Notes under the pieces: generated by a model | Databases searched by the model: none | The model's input: the letters and a program-made list of their open reading frames with translations, nothing else | Told to the model about the DNA's origin: nothing | Translations under genes and position numbers: made by a program | Shown: one piece after another, positions 1 through 8,762 of the stretch | How the letters are laid out: every line of letters begins with the position of its first letter | Position numbering within the stretch: the first letter of the stretch is position 1 | Source: an uncultured Pelagibacteraceae bacterium | GTDB lineage: Bacteria > Pseudomonadota > Alphaproteobacteria > Pelagibacterales > Pelagibacteraceae | Direction: 5' to 3' | Assembly: GCA_902551985.1 (NCBI GenBank) | Contig: CACDFI010000001.1 | Span: 62,001-126,000, forward strand | DNA length: 64,000 nt

Positions 1-1
1 A

Positions 2-778
2 GCTTGTATTCAATTATCTAGTGGGGAAGATTATACTAAAAATTTTAAAGATATTATTAAATATGTAAATCAAGCGATAAAGAACCAAGCAGACCTAATA
101 ATTACACCAGAAACTTCTTCATTAATGTCGGCTGATAAAAAAAATTTATTTAAATATTCATTTGAAATGAAGAATGATCCAATAATAAAAAAAATAAAAC
201 TAACAGCTAAATCAAAGAAAAAATGGATACTCCTTGGCTCAATGTGTATTAAAGAAAAAAACAAATTAAGAAATAGATCTATTCTTATTGGACCAAATGG
301 AAAAATAAATACTTATTACGATAAAATAAACATGTTTGATGTTAAAGTTTCAAAAAAAGAACAACATAAAGAAAGTAAAGTATTTAAGGCAGGTAAAAAG
401 TTAGTATCAGCTACTTTGCCATGGGGAAAAATAGGTCTTTCAATTTGTTATGATTTAAGATTTCCAGAACTTTACAGAAACTTATCAAAAAGAAATTTAA
501 GTTTTATAACTGTTCCGTCGGCATTCACCAAAACAACTGGCCAAAGACATTGGTTAACTTTGTTAAAAGCAAGAGCTATTGAAAACTTTTGTTATATTTT
601 CGCTCCAAATCAAACTGGAAAAAATACGATTAAAAGAGAAACTTTTGGACATACGGTCATTATTTCACCCGATGGTAAAATAATGGCTCTCAAGAAATTT
701 GGAAAAGGAATTATATATTCAAATATAAAACCAAAAATAGCTATGGATTTAAGAAAAATAATTCCAAGTATAAAATAA
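2..778 (+). CDS. Carbon-nitrogen hydrolase (nitrilase superfamily), 5' end outside window
   Basis: The frame is open from base 2, so the gene starts before the window; the first ATG at 125 lies downstream of the first catalytic residue and cannot be the real start. All three triad positions of the C-N hydrolase fold are visible: Glu in 'TPETSS' (about base 110), Lys in 'YYDKINMFD' and Cys in 'SICYDLRFPEL'. The family hydrolyses amides or nitriles in the cytoplasm; the Nit/omega-amidase-like branch is most similar by eye, but the substrate cannot be read from the sequence. The C-terminus is complete. It converges on the MATE gene with a 5-base gap. Confidence 0.88.
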   Translation, partial: ACIQLSSGEDYTKNFKDIIKYVNQAIKNQADLIITPETSSLMSADKKNLFKYSFEMKNDPIIKKIKLTAKSKKKWILLGSMCIKEKNKLRNRSILIGPNGKINTYYDKINMFDVKVSKKEQHKESKVFKAGKKLVSATLPWGKIGLSICYDLRFPELYRNLSKRNLSFITVPSAFTKTTGQRHWLTLLKARAIENFCYIFAPNQTGKNTIKRETFGHTVIISPDGKIMALKKFGKGIIYSNIKPKIAMDLRKIIPSIK

Positions 779-783
779 TTAAT

Positions 784-2094
784 TTAAATTTTTAAGTAAA
801 TTCTATTTAAATAAAAAGTTAATGTGAGCGCTCGTAAAATCAAAAATATAGTGAAAGAAATCCATAGACCTTGATTACCAAAACCTTCAACAAGTATAAA
901 TGAACTTATTAAGTGAATAATAACAGAGACAAACATGGCATTTCTCAACTCTTGGGTTTGAGAAGCTCCGATAAATATTCCATCTAATTGGTAACAAAAT
1001 GATGAAACAAAAGGTAATAACACTACCCAAAATGAATACTGGTAACTAATATTTCTTATATTCTCTATGTCGGTCATAAAATCTATAAATGAATTTTTGG
1101 AAAATAAGTAAAATAAAGAAATCAATATCCCTGTTAAAGAACTCAAAATAAATGAATTTTTAACTATTTTTATAAAAAGAAGTTTATTTTTTTTACCAAT
1201 GGAATATCCAACTATACCTTCTGTTGAAAAGGCATAAGCATCTAAGATAAATGCAGACAAAAAAATAAGATTTATTAAAATTGTATTAGCTGCAATAAAT
1301 TCTTCGCCAATTCTTCCACCAAGATAAGTAAACCAAAAAAAAGAAAAAGTTAATAATATAGTCCTTAAAAATATATTTACATTTATCTCTAATAAATTTT
1401 TTAATTTTGAGGTATTTATAATTTCCTGTAAATTAAAGTTAAAAGAGACATATTTTCTTAAATAATAGAAAATATAAAATAAAAATAAAAGTGATGTTAT
1501 TCCTGTGGCAAGTAAGGTCCCATAAGCGACACCTTTAATATTTAAATTGAATTTTAATACTAAAATAGTGCTAAATAAGATATTTAGAATTGATAACAAA
1601 CCAATTGCAAGGCTTGAAATTTTTGTCTTTTGTAATCCAATAAATAAGCCCACTACAATATAAATTGTTAATTCAAAAAGAGATGAGTAAATTCTTATAT
1701 TAAAATAATCATTAAATTTATTTTTTGTATCAATTGATAAATCAAAAAATATTAGACATAAATTTAATAATTGTTTTTGGAATAGTATCAATAAAATCGA
1801 TATTGAAATTACAAATAGTAGATTTCTAAAAACTATATTTAAGATGCTTTTATAATCATTTCTTCCATATGATTGACTTACTAGCCCCACAGTTCCCATC
1901 CTTAAAAAACCAAAACTCCAAAATACTAATGAAAAAAAACTAGATGCTATACTCGTAGCAGTCAGATAACTTTGATCACTCATGTTTCCCATTAATGCTG
2001 TATCAACAATTCCAACCAGGGGAATTGCAAGGTTGGCAAAAAATATCGGAATAGATAGAGTTAATATGTATCTGATTGACGATTTATCGCTCAC
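784..2094 (-). CDS. MATE family efflux transporter
   Basis: 436 residues, about the usual MATE length, with roughly twelve hydrophobic segments in two similar halves. The first segment carries the typical 'NLAIPLVGIVDTALMG' pattern of DinF/NorM-like transporters. These are inner-membrane proteins that export organic cations, drugs or lipid-linked compounds using Na+ or H+ gradients. The start is GTG at 2094 (residues MSDKSSIRY), 7 bases after the DUF6165 stop on the same strand, so the two are probably co-transcribed. The substrate is unknown. Confidence 0.9.
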   Translation of the reverse strand: MSDKSSIRYILTLSIPIFFANLAIPLVGIVDTALMGNMSDQSYLTATSIASSFFSLVFWSFGFLRMGTVGLVSQSYGRNDYKSILNIVFRNLLFVISISILLILFQKQLLNLCLIFFDLSIDTKNKFNDYFNIRIYSSLFELTIYIVVGLFIGLQKTKISSLAIGLLSILNILFSTILVLKFNLNIKGVAYGTLLATGITSLLFLFYIFYYLRKYVSFNFNLQEIINTSKLKNLLEINVNIFLRTILLTFSFFWFTYLGGRIGEEFIAANTILINLIFLSAFILDAYAFSTEGIVGYSIGKKNKLLFIKIVKNSFILSSLTGILISLFYLFSKNSFIDFMTDIENIRNISYQYSFWVVLLPFVSSFCYQLDGIFIGASQTQELRNAMFVSVIIHLISSFILVEGFGNQGLWISFTIFLILRALTLTFYLNRIYLKI

Positions 2095-2101
2095 TTATTG
2101 A

Positions 2102-2491
2102 TTAATAGCTTGTATATTCTTTAATTTCTTTGATTTTAGAACCTGTATGATTATTCATTTCCAGTTTAAGTTTTGCTCTTTCATCATTTAAAAAATGTAC
2201 GTCTCTTGAAAGTTTTATAAATTTTTCACCAAAATCAGAATTTTTTTCACATAATCTTTTATTATCTTCAATAACCCAGAGTTTTGAATTAATTTCTTTT
2301 AATGAATTGAATAATTCAAGTAATTTTTCATCTGATTCAACATTTTTATTTAATTGATCTTTAAGCACACTATATTCATCGTTTATAAATTTTAGTTTCT
2401 CAAGATCCTTAATTTTTTCTTTTTTTATTTCCAGAATAGAGATTTTATCTAAAAGTTCACCAACTGATACTTCAACTAGTATTTTATTCAT
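2102..2491 (-). CDS. DUF6165 family protein
   Basis: 129 residues, soluble, highly charged and mostly helical, with the N-terminal pattern 'VEVSVGELLDKISILEIK' that I recognise as the DUF6165 family. No catalytic motif is visible. Its neighbour, divergently transcribed 32 bases away, is a glycosyltransferase of family 9, which suggests a link to cell-surface polysaccharide work. That is inference from context only. The ATG at 2491 is the only sensible start. Confidence 0.7.
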   Translation of the reverse strand: MNKILVEVSVGELLDKISILEIKKEKIKDLEKLKFINDEYSVLKDQLNKNVESDEKLLELFNSLKEINSKLWVIEDNKRLCEKNSDFGEKFIKLSRDVHFLNDERAKLKLEMNNHTGSKIKEIKEYTSY

Positions 2492-2523
2492 AATTTTTTA
2501 TAGTGTGTTAAGTTGTTTAAAAT

Positions 2524-3465
2524 ATGTCTAATATTCTCATAATTAAACATGGTTCTTTAGGTGATATAGCCCAGGCAAGTGGTGCAATTCAAGATATTTC
2601 TGATTTTCATAAAGATGATAAAATCTATTTATTAACATCAAAGCCTTACATTGAGCTTTTTAAGCAAAACCCTCATCTAGAAGGTACAATTTTAGATAAG
2701 AGATTATCAAGATTTAACTTAATTTATTTATTAAATCTAATGCGCAAATTGAAAAAATACAAATTTATAAAAGTTTTTGATTTACAAAATTCTTCTCGTT
2801 CAAGTTTCTATAAAAAAATATTATTTCCTAATGTTGGTAATCATATTTGGTCATCTTCTGAAACTACATTACCAAATGGTAAGTCTAAAGATGAATTTGA
2901 TAAAAATCCTGTTCTAGATAGATTTAAACATCAATTAGAAACTTCAGGTGTAAAAACTATCAAAACTATGTTTCCTGATTTTAGGTGGGCTTGCTCAAAT
3001 ATAGAGAATATAAAAAAAAAATTTGATTTAAATAAATACATAGTTTTATTCCCTTTCTGTTCACCACATTTAACAATAAAAAAATGGCCTTATTACAACG
3101 AACTCATAGAGTTAATAAAAAAAAAATTTGAAGATGAATATCAAATTGTTGTTGCTCCAGGTCCTAAAGAGATTGATATGACAAAAGAGATTAATGCAAT
3201 TACAATTTTAAACCAAAAAAAATCTTTAAGTATACAGGAACTTGCATCTTTAATAAAAGGAAGTAGTTTTGTTATATCAAATGATACGGGACCAGCACAT
3301 ATTTCTTCACACCTTGGTGTTAAAGGAGTAGCATTATTTGGATCACATACAACAGCATACAAAGTAAGTATAGAAAGAGAAAATTTTAAAGCAATCCAAG
3401 TAACAGATCTTAATAAACTTTCACCAGAAAAAGTTTTTGAATATTTTTTACAATCTTTAAATTAA
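2524..3465 (+). CDS. Glycosyltransferase family 9 (heptosyltransferase-like)
   Basis: 313 residues. The N-terminus 'ILIIKHGSLGDIAQASGAI' is the classic GT9 start, where the acceptor-side loop follows the first strand, and the C-terminal half has 'ISNDTGPAHISSHLGVKGVALFG', the nucleotide-sugar-binding region (TGPxH). GT9 enzymes add heptose or related sugars to the LPS core at the cytoplasmic face. The exact sugar is not determinable. The stop overlaps the next ATG by one base (TAATG), implying translational coupling to the downstream permease. Confidence 0.88.
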   Translation: MSNILIIKHGSLGDIAQASGAIQDISDFHKDDKIYLLTSKPYIELFKQNPHLEGTILDKRLSRFNLIYLLNLMRKLKKYKFIKVFDLQNSSRSSFYKKILFPNVGNHIWSSSETTLPNGKSKDEFDKNPVLDRFKHQLETSGVKTIKTMFPDFRWACSNIENIKKKFDLNKYIVLFPFCSPHLTIKKWPYYNELIELIKKKFEDEYQIVVAPGPKEIDMTKEINAITILNQKKSLSIQELASLIKGSSFVISNDTGPAHISSHLGVKGVALFGSHTTAYKVSIERENFKAIQVTDLNKLSPEKVFEYFLQSLN

Positions 3466-4208
3466 TGGAAATAAATTCGCTTTTTTTTATAAGTGTTGTT
3501 CCTGCTATTGTTTTATATGGGATTGCAAAATCTGGTTTAGGAGGTTCAATATCGTTGATATCTGTTCCTTTAATGACTGTTGTGATGCCATTACAACAAG
3601 CACTTGCTATAATTTTACCAATTTTAATTTTCTCAGACATGATAGCTGTTTATCGATTTAGAAAGGAATTTAATCTTAACATCCTGAAGTTAATAGTACC
3701 CTTTGCAGCTGTTGGAATTATAATTGGTTCACTTACTTTTAGTTTTTTTCCTGAAAATTTATTAAAATTTATTGTTGGAATAATGGGTTTTTTATTTGCA
3801 GGACATTATTTTTTATTTAAAAAAGAAAAAACAACTCCAGCTAAGCAAAATTTTTTAAAAGGTGCTATATGCTCATCAATAGCAGGATTTTCAAGTTTTT
3901 GTGTACATGCAGGTGGAACTCCTACGAGTCTTTATTTATTACCATTAAGATTAAAAAAAGAAGTTTACGTTGGAACTAGAATAATTTTTTTTAGCTGTGT
4001 TAATCTAATAAAACTTCCACTATACATTTATTTATCAATGATGAGTTTTGATACATTGTATCAATCCATCTCCCTTTTCCCTCTAGCTATAATTGGAATA
4101 TTTATTGGCTACAAATTATTAAAAATTATAGAAGAAAATTTATTTTATAATATTCTTTATGCATTAATTCTTTTAAGTAGCACTAAACTCATTATAGACT
4201 TTATTTAA
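3465..4208 (+). CDS. TauE/SafE (TSUP) family sulfite/anion exporter
   Basis: 247 residues with about eight membrane helices. The first helix is followed by 'AKSGLGGSISLISVPLM', the glycine-rich TSUP signature, and a second related motif, 'GFSSFCVHAGGTP', opens the second half. Members move sulfite, sulfoacetate or other small organic anions across the inner membrane. The start codon shares one base with the stop of the preceding GT9 gene. The functional link between the two genes is unclear. A second TSUP gene of different sequence lies at 20832. Confidence 0.85.
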   Translation: MEINSLFFISVVPAIVLYGIAKSGLGGSISLISVPLMTVVMPLQQALAIILPILIFSDMIAVYRFRKEFNLNILKLIVPFAAVGIIIGSLTFSFFPENLLKFIVGIMGFLFAGHYFLFKKEKTTPAKQNFLKGAICSSIAGFSSFCVHAGGTPTSLYLLPLRLKKEVYVGTRIIFFSCVNLIKLPLYIYLSMMSFDTLYQSISLFPLAIIGIFIGYKLLKIIEENLFYNILYALILLSSTKLIIDFI

Positions 4209-4212
4209 ATAT

Positions 4213-5283
4213 TTAAACTTCATCAGTAAATTTTTTAAGTATAATAGGAAGAAAAGCTACAATAATTAATATTCTTAAAAAGTGATGATAGCTAACAAAA
4301 ATTGGATCAATATTATAAGCTACACTTATTACAACCATCTCATGTATGCCTCCTGGAGCAAAACTTAGAAATGTAGGAATGAAATCAAAGCCAAGAAATT
4401 GTAAAAAATAAGCCGTTACCATTGCAACAATTACAAGAATTGAAGTCACCATAACCCCATGAAATATATAAAAAAATAATTCTTTTAGTTTTAAACCATT
4501 TAATCTACTTCCGAGTGCTGTTCCTAAAAAAATAAAAGCAATATTTATTATAAAATCAGGAAATCTAGCATTTACAATTTCAAAAGTATAAAATAATCCC
4601 GACAAAGCCATCGCTCCAACAAGAATTGGAGATGGAATTTTTATTTTTTTTAAAAATATTGAAAATAAATAACAAATTAAAATTAAAAATATAATTTCAA
4701 AACAATATCTTAGATTATAGACATTATCGTAATTATATCCTTCGATCTCTGAAAAACCCAAATTACTAATAAATAGAATTGGTACAAAACTAACAATAAA
4801 AATTACTCTTGTTGCTTGTGGTATTAATACTTGCTTATGATTATCTTTTTTACCATATTCTAAAAGTGCTGCTGCAATTGGAACAAATGCACCTGGCAGA
4901 GCTGCTAAAGTAGCAATAAATTTATCAAATTTACAAACTTTAACAAAATATAAACCAGCCAATATTGTACTTACAATTGTACATACTAACATAGCTACAG
5001 ATGAAAATACCCACAAATGTATTTTGTATAATAAAGATACATTTAAGGTCCCGCCAAGAATTATTCCAACCATTAAAAAAATAGGATTTAATAATTTTGT
5101 GGGAAATTTTATGTTAAATTTTGTAAAAGCAACACAAAGATTCAAACCTAGAGAACCTAATAACCATGGTAAAGGCAGACCAATTATAGTTCCAATATAA
5201 CCACCTATAATACCAATAGCGAGAGCTTTATAGCTGGTGCTCAAATCTTTAAAAAAGTTTTGAAATGATAAAGTATTTAACAT
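4213..5283 (-). CDS. AbrB family membrane protein (PF05145 type)
   Basis: 356 residues with about ten membrane helices arranged as two repeats, each containing an LPWLLGSLG- or PSPILVGAMALSG-like segment and later 'FAPGGIHEMVVIS' ('PGG.xE' hallmark). It belongs to the membrane AbrB family once described as a putative ammonia monooxygenase regulator, not to the DNA-binding AbrB fold. Function is poorly known. It is transcribed divergently from tctC with a 74-base gap holding a good promoter for tctC, so joint regulation with the carboxylate transporter is possible. Confidence 0.82.
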   Translation of the reverse strand: MLNTLSFQNFFKDLSTSYKALAIGIIGGYIGTIIGLPLPWLLGSLGLNLCVAFTKFNIKFPTKLLNPIFLMVGIILGGTLNVSLLYKIHLWVFSSVAMLVCTIVSTILAGLYFVKVCKFDKFIATLAALPGAFVPIAAALLEYGKKDNHKQVLIPQATRVIFIVSFVPILFISNLGFSEIEGYNYDNVYNLRYCFEIIFLILICYLFSIFLKKIKIPSPILVGAMALSGLFYTFEIVNARFPDFIINIAFIFLGTALGSRLNGLKLKELFFYIFHGVMVTSILVIVAMVTAYFLQFLGFDFIPTFLSFAPGGIHEMVVISVAYNIDPIFVSYHHFLRILIIVAFLPIILKKFTDEV

Positions 5284-5297
5284 TTACGTAATCATTA

Positions 5298-5326
5298 TTG
5301 ACACTAAATATAAATCTATGTTTAAT
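5298..5326 (+). promoter_or_regulatory. Sigma70-type promoter of tctCBA
   Basis: TTGACA at 5298-5303, a 17-base spacer, and TTTAAT at 5321-5326 (5 of 6 matches to TATAAT). Transcription would start near 5333, about 25 bases before the tctC ATG at 5358. The perfect -35 box and ideal spacing make this one of the clearest promoters in the window. It also shows that the longer reading frame beginning at 5298 is not the translated start. Confidence 0.7.
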
Positions 5327-5357
5327 ATCAGGTATAATTATAATAAGAGAGGAAATA

Positions 5358-6338
5358 ATGAAACTAATTAAATCTTTAATTACAGTTTTATTCTCAACTT
5401 TACTTTTAATTTCAGCAACAACCTCAAGCTCAGTAGCAATGGATAAATTGCACTTTGTAATTGGTGGTGGTGCTGGAGGTGGTTGGGATGGAACTGCTAG
5501 AGGAACAGGAGAAGCTTTAACAAAAGCTGGAATGTTAAAAAGTGCATCATTTGAAAATATGTCAGGTGGTGGAGGTGGAAAAGCTTTAGCTTACATGATT
5601 AACACAAAACCTGCTAATACAATTCTAGTTCAATCAACACCATTAGTATTAAGATCAATCACAAGACATAAAGGTTATGTAAAAGGTAATGGTACTTTAT
5701 CTTATAAAGATGTTGTGCCAATTGCTGGAGTTATTGGTGATTATGGAGCTATTGCAGTTGCAAAAAGTTCACCTTTTAAAAACTTTAAAGATGTAGTTGA
5801 TGCATACAACAAAGATCCTAATTCAGTTAAGATGGCTGGTGGTTCTGTAAGAGGAAGCATGGACCATTTAATTGGTGCTTTAGCATTTCAAGCTGCAGGA
5901 GCAGATCCGAATGCAGTTGCATATATACCATATGATGCTGGAGGAAAAGCATTAGCTGGACTTTTATCTGGGGAGACTCAAATTATATCAACAGGCTTAG
6001 GTGAGTTGATGGGTGCAAGAGACCAAGTAAGAATTATTGGTATTACTGCTCCATCAAGAGTATCTGATGCTCCAGATGCACCAACATTAAAAGAACAAGG
6101 ATATGATGTACAATTCGTAAACTGGAGAGGTTTTTTTGGTCCTCCAGGAATGAGCAATTCTGATAAATCAAAAATTGCTAAAATGTTAGGTGACGTACAA
6201 AAAACTCCTGAATGGGAAACTGTAAGAGCAAGAAATGCATGGGTAAATATTTATAACCCAGAAGGAAAGTTTGTTTCTTTCTTAGAAAAACAAACTGAAG
6301 AAATGACAGCTCTTATGAAAAAACTAGGAGTAATTTAA
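5358..6338 (+). CDS. tctC: Tripartite tricarboxylate transporter substrate-binding protein
   Basis: 326 residues from the ATG at 5358, chosen because a GAGAGG ribosome site sits just upstream and a good signal peptide follows (about residues 1-27, ending near 'SSSVAM'). The mature protein opens with 'FVIGGGAGGGWDGTARG', the TctC/Bug ligand-loop signature. It is the periplasmic receptor that captures a carboxylate or similar small acid for TctBA; the ligand is unknown. A frame reading back to TTG at 5298 runs through the -35 box and is rejected. A weak 6-bp hairpin follows the stop. Confidence 0.93.
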   Translation: MKLIKSLITVLFSTLLLISATTSSSVAMDKLHFVIGGGAGGGWDGTARGTGEALTKAGMLKSASFENMSGGGGGKALAYMINTKPANTILVQSTPLVLRSITRHKGYVKGNGTLSYKDVVPIAGVIGDYGAIAVAKSSPFKNFKDVVDAYNKDPNSVKMAGGSVRGSMDHLIGALAFQAAGADPNAVAYIPYDAGGKALAGLLSGETQIISTGLGELMGARDQVRIIGITAPSRVSDAPDAPTLKEQGYDVQFVNWRGFFGPPGMSNSDKSKIAKMLGDVQKTPEWETVRARNAWVNIYNPEGKFVSFLEKQTEEMTALMKKLGVI

Positions 6339-6364
6339 TCTTTAAGATTATTTAAAATAGAGCA

Positions 6365-6835
6365 GTGAATATAAATACAACAAAAATTATATCACTGCTC
6401 TTTTTTATTTTCTCAGCATTCTATCTATACACCGCTTATCAAATTCAGGTTTTTGCATTTGATGAAAATGCGCCATTTAATGCTAGAACATTTCCAATTT
6501 ATTTAGGCTATGCAGGATTATTTTTTTCTGGGTTAAAAGTTGTTCTACCTGAGCCTAACACCATAAAAGTAGACCATAAAAATCTAGAGTATAAAAAAAC
6601 AGTGATACTTATAATAATTGCAATTATTTATGGGGCTACAATTTTAAAAGTTGGATATTTTTTAACTACTTCATTATTTTTATTTTCATCTTATTATTTT
6701 TTAGGTGAGAGAAGGTGGGTCTTAATGTTTTTATTATCTTTTCCCTTCGTAGCAGCTTTTATGTACCTTCTTCATGGTATTCTTGATATTTATTTAAGAG
6801 ATCCATTCTTGCAATCAATTGGAGTTATGGGATGA
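6365..6835 (+). CDS. tctB: Tripartite tricarboxylate transporter small membrane subunit
   Basis: 156 residues with four membrane helices, the standard TctB layout. The start is GTG at 6365; no strong Shine-Dalgarno sequence is seen before it. The short N-terminal helix is followed by a loop with 'FNARTFPIYLG', typical of TctB. It stabilises or couples the large TctA channel in the inner membrane. Its end overlaps tctA by four bases (ATGA), so the two are translationally coupled. Confidence 0.85.
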   Translation: MNINTTKIISLLFFIFSAFYLYTAYQIQVFAFDENAPFNARTFPIYLGYAGLFFSGLKVVLPEPNTIKVDHKNLEYKKTVILIIIAIIYGATILKVGYFLTTSLFLFSSYYFLGERRWVLMFLLSFPFVAAFMYLLHGILDIYLRDPFLQSIGVMG

Positions 6836-8337
6836 TTGAAGGGATTTTAATTGGTTTAACCACAGCACTTACACTTCAAAATATTTTAATGGTAATGGTT
6901 GGGTGTTTTTTTGGAACTATTATTGGAATGTTGCCAGGTCTTGGTCCAATGACTGCAATTGCCTTAATGATACCAATTACTTATGGATTTGACCCTGCTA
7001 CAGGGTTAATTCTTATGGCAGGTGTTTATTATGGCGCTGTATTTGGTGGCTCTACTTCTTCAATATTGCTTAATGCACCTGGTGTCCCAGGTACAGTTGC
7101 TACCTCATTTGATGGCTATCCAATGGCACAACAAGGAAAGGCAGGTAAAGCGTTAGCAATTGCTGCTTGGAGTTCTTTTGCAGGTGGAACATTATCTGCT
7201 ATTTATCTTTTGTTTATGGCACCTAGTTTATCTAAAGTAAGTTTATCATTTAGATCGCCAGATTATTTTGCTTTAATGATTTTAGGTTTAACTGCAATTG
7301 CAGCTTTTTCGTCAAAAGGTCAATTTTTAAAAGCAATGATGATGGTAGTATTAGGTTTAATGTTAGCTTCAGTTGGCCAAGATAGCTTATCCGATATTAC
7401 AAGATTTACATTTAGTAATATGAATTTAACCGATGGAATTAGCTTTGTTCTTGTTGTAATGGCTACATTTGCAATGAGCGAAGCACTTACAATTATTTTA
7501 AAAAGAAATGATCCAACTAGTGCTGCTAAACAAGTTTCATTGACAGAACTTGGTTCAATTAAAATCAATAAAGAAGAAAGATCAAAAATGTACAAAACAA
7601 TCCCAAGATCATCCATAATTGGTTTTTTAATTGGAGTATTACCAGGCGCAGGTGCAACAATTGCATCTTTCTTAGCTTATGGAATGGAAAGAAATGTAGT
7701 TAATGATGAAGAAAAAGAAAAATTTGGAAAAGGAAGTGTAAATGGTTTGTCAGCTCCTGAAACCGCAAATAATGCAGCGTGTTCTGGTTCATTTGTTCCC
7801 ATGTTAACGCTAGGTATACCAGGAAGCGGAACTACAGCAGTTATGTTAGGTGCACTATTAGGTTTTGGAGTTCAACCTGGACCAAGATTATATATGACAA
7901 ATCCAGAAATTTTTTGGTCAATAATAATGTCAATGTATATAGGTATGGTTATATTATTGATTTTAAATCTTCCTTTAATTCCATATATTGCAAGAATTCT
8001 TGCTGTCCCTAAAAATTATTTAATACCTTTAATATTATTTTTCTCAGTTACAGGAATTTATGTAATGTCTTTCAATAACTTTGATATTTATTTAATGATC
8101 GGAATTGCAGTTGTTGCAACATTTCTAAGATTATATGATTTTCCTATGCCACCTCTGATACTAGCTTTTGTATTAGGAGGATTAATGGAAGAAAACTTGA
8201 GAAGATCTTTATTATTAAGCAATGGTTCTTGGGAATTTTTATGGGACAGAGCTTTAACTGCATGCATTTTATTAATTACAATTTTAATTGTAATTTGGCA
8301 CGTTTATAAAACTATGTTTAAAAAGACTAATAATTAA
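6832..8337 (+). CDS. tctA: Tripartite tricarboxylate transporter large membrane subunit
   Basis: 501 residues, the usual TctA length, with about twelve membrane segments. The family motif 'IIGMLPGLGPMTAIALMIP' is near residues 28-46 and a related copy, 'LIGVLPGAGATIASFLAY', is near residue 265, reflecting the internal duplication. It forms the Na+- or H+-driven channel that takes the ligand from TctC. It follows tctB with an ATGA overlap and its stop overlaps the stop of the convergent membrane gene. Confidence 0.94.
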   Translation: MIEGILIGLTTALTLQNILMVMVGCFFGTIIGMLPGLGPMTAIALMIPITYGFDPATGLILMAGVYYGAVFGGSTSSILLNAPGVPGTVATSFDGYPMAQQGKAGKALAIAAWSSFAGGTLSAIYLLFMAPSLSKVSLSFRSPDYFALMILGLTAIAAFSSKGQFLKAMMMVVLGLMLASVGQDSLSDITRFTFSNMNLTDGISFVLVVMATFAMSEALTIILKRNDPTSAAKQVSLTELGSIKINKEERSKMYKTIPRSSIIGFLIGVLPGAGATIASFLAYGMERNVVNDEEKEKFGKGSVNGLSAPETANNAACSGSFVPMLTLGIPGSGTTAVMLGALLGFGVQPGPRLYMTNPEIFWSIIMSMYIGMVILLILNLPLIPYIARILAVPKNYLIPLILFFSVTGIYVMSFNNFDIYLMIGIAVVATFLRLYDFPMPPLILAFVLGGLMEENLRRSLLLSNGSWEFLWDRALTACILLITILIVIWHVYKTMFKKTNN

Positions 8338-8753
8338 GTGATATAAATTTTATCAGACAAACCGTAACAAAGTATAGCCATCATTATTAGAAACACTGTA
8401 GGCGCTATAATCCCTTCATCTGTAACTTTTTCATTAAGACCTGTTTTATCAATCTTAAGGGAGTAGAAATTTGTTCCCAAAACGCATGCATGTATAATAA
8501 ATATTAAATTAAAAAATGCCCAAGTACCTTCTAATCCATTCGGCCTTACAAACATTATATAAATAGCCATTATTACCCAACCAAGCATTAGCGCCCCAAC
8601 AAATCTAACCATAACTGCTGCACTATGATCTATACCAAACTTATCCATAAATTTTTTTGTTCCAACAATTGTTTGAAAACAATATGCAGCTATTCCTATA
8701 AAATGTGCAAGAAATATAATTAAGTAGAAAATGTTATTAAATTTAGCGATCAT
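8334..8753 (-). CDS. Four-helix membrane protein of unknown function
   Basis: 139 residues with four predicted membrane helices (about residues 6-28, 44-68, 80-98 and 115-133). No family is recognised and no conserved catalytic residues stand out. It is the downstream member of a reverse-strand group with the glycosyltransferase 4 gene (gap 9 bases). Its stop codon overlaps that of tctA on the other strand, so there is no room for a separate terminator. Confidence 0.65.
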   Translation of the reverse strand: MIAKFNNIFYLIIFLAHFIGIAAYCFQTIVGTKKFMDKFGIDHSAAVMVRFVGALMLGWVIMAIYIMFVRPNGLEGTWAFFNLIFIIHACVLGTNFYSLKIDKTGLNEKVTDEGIIAPTVFLIMMAILCYGLSDKIYIT

Positions 8754-8762
8754 ATTATTATT

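Noticed and set aside
5298..5357. Longer N-terminus for tctC from TTG at 5298
   Set aside because: It covers the -35 and -10 boxes and precedes the probable transcription start; the ATG at 5358 has the ribosome site and signal peptide.
6337..6349. Palindrome AATCTTTAAGATT right after tctC, possible terminator like the one after dctP
   Set aside because: Only a 6-bp A/T-rich stem with a 3-base loop and no T-run follows; too weak to call.
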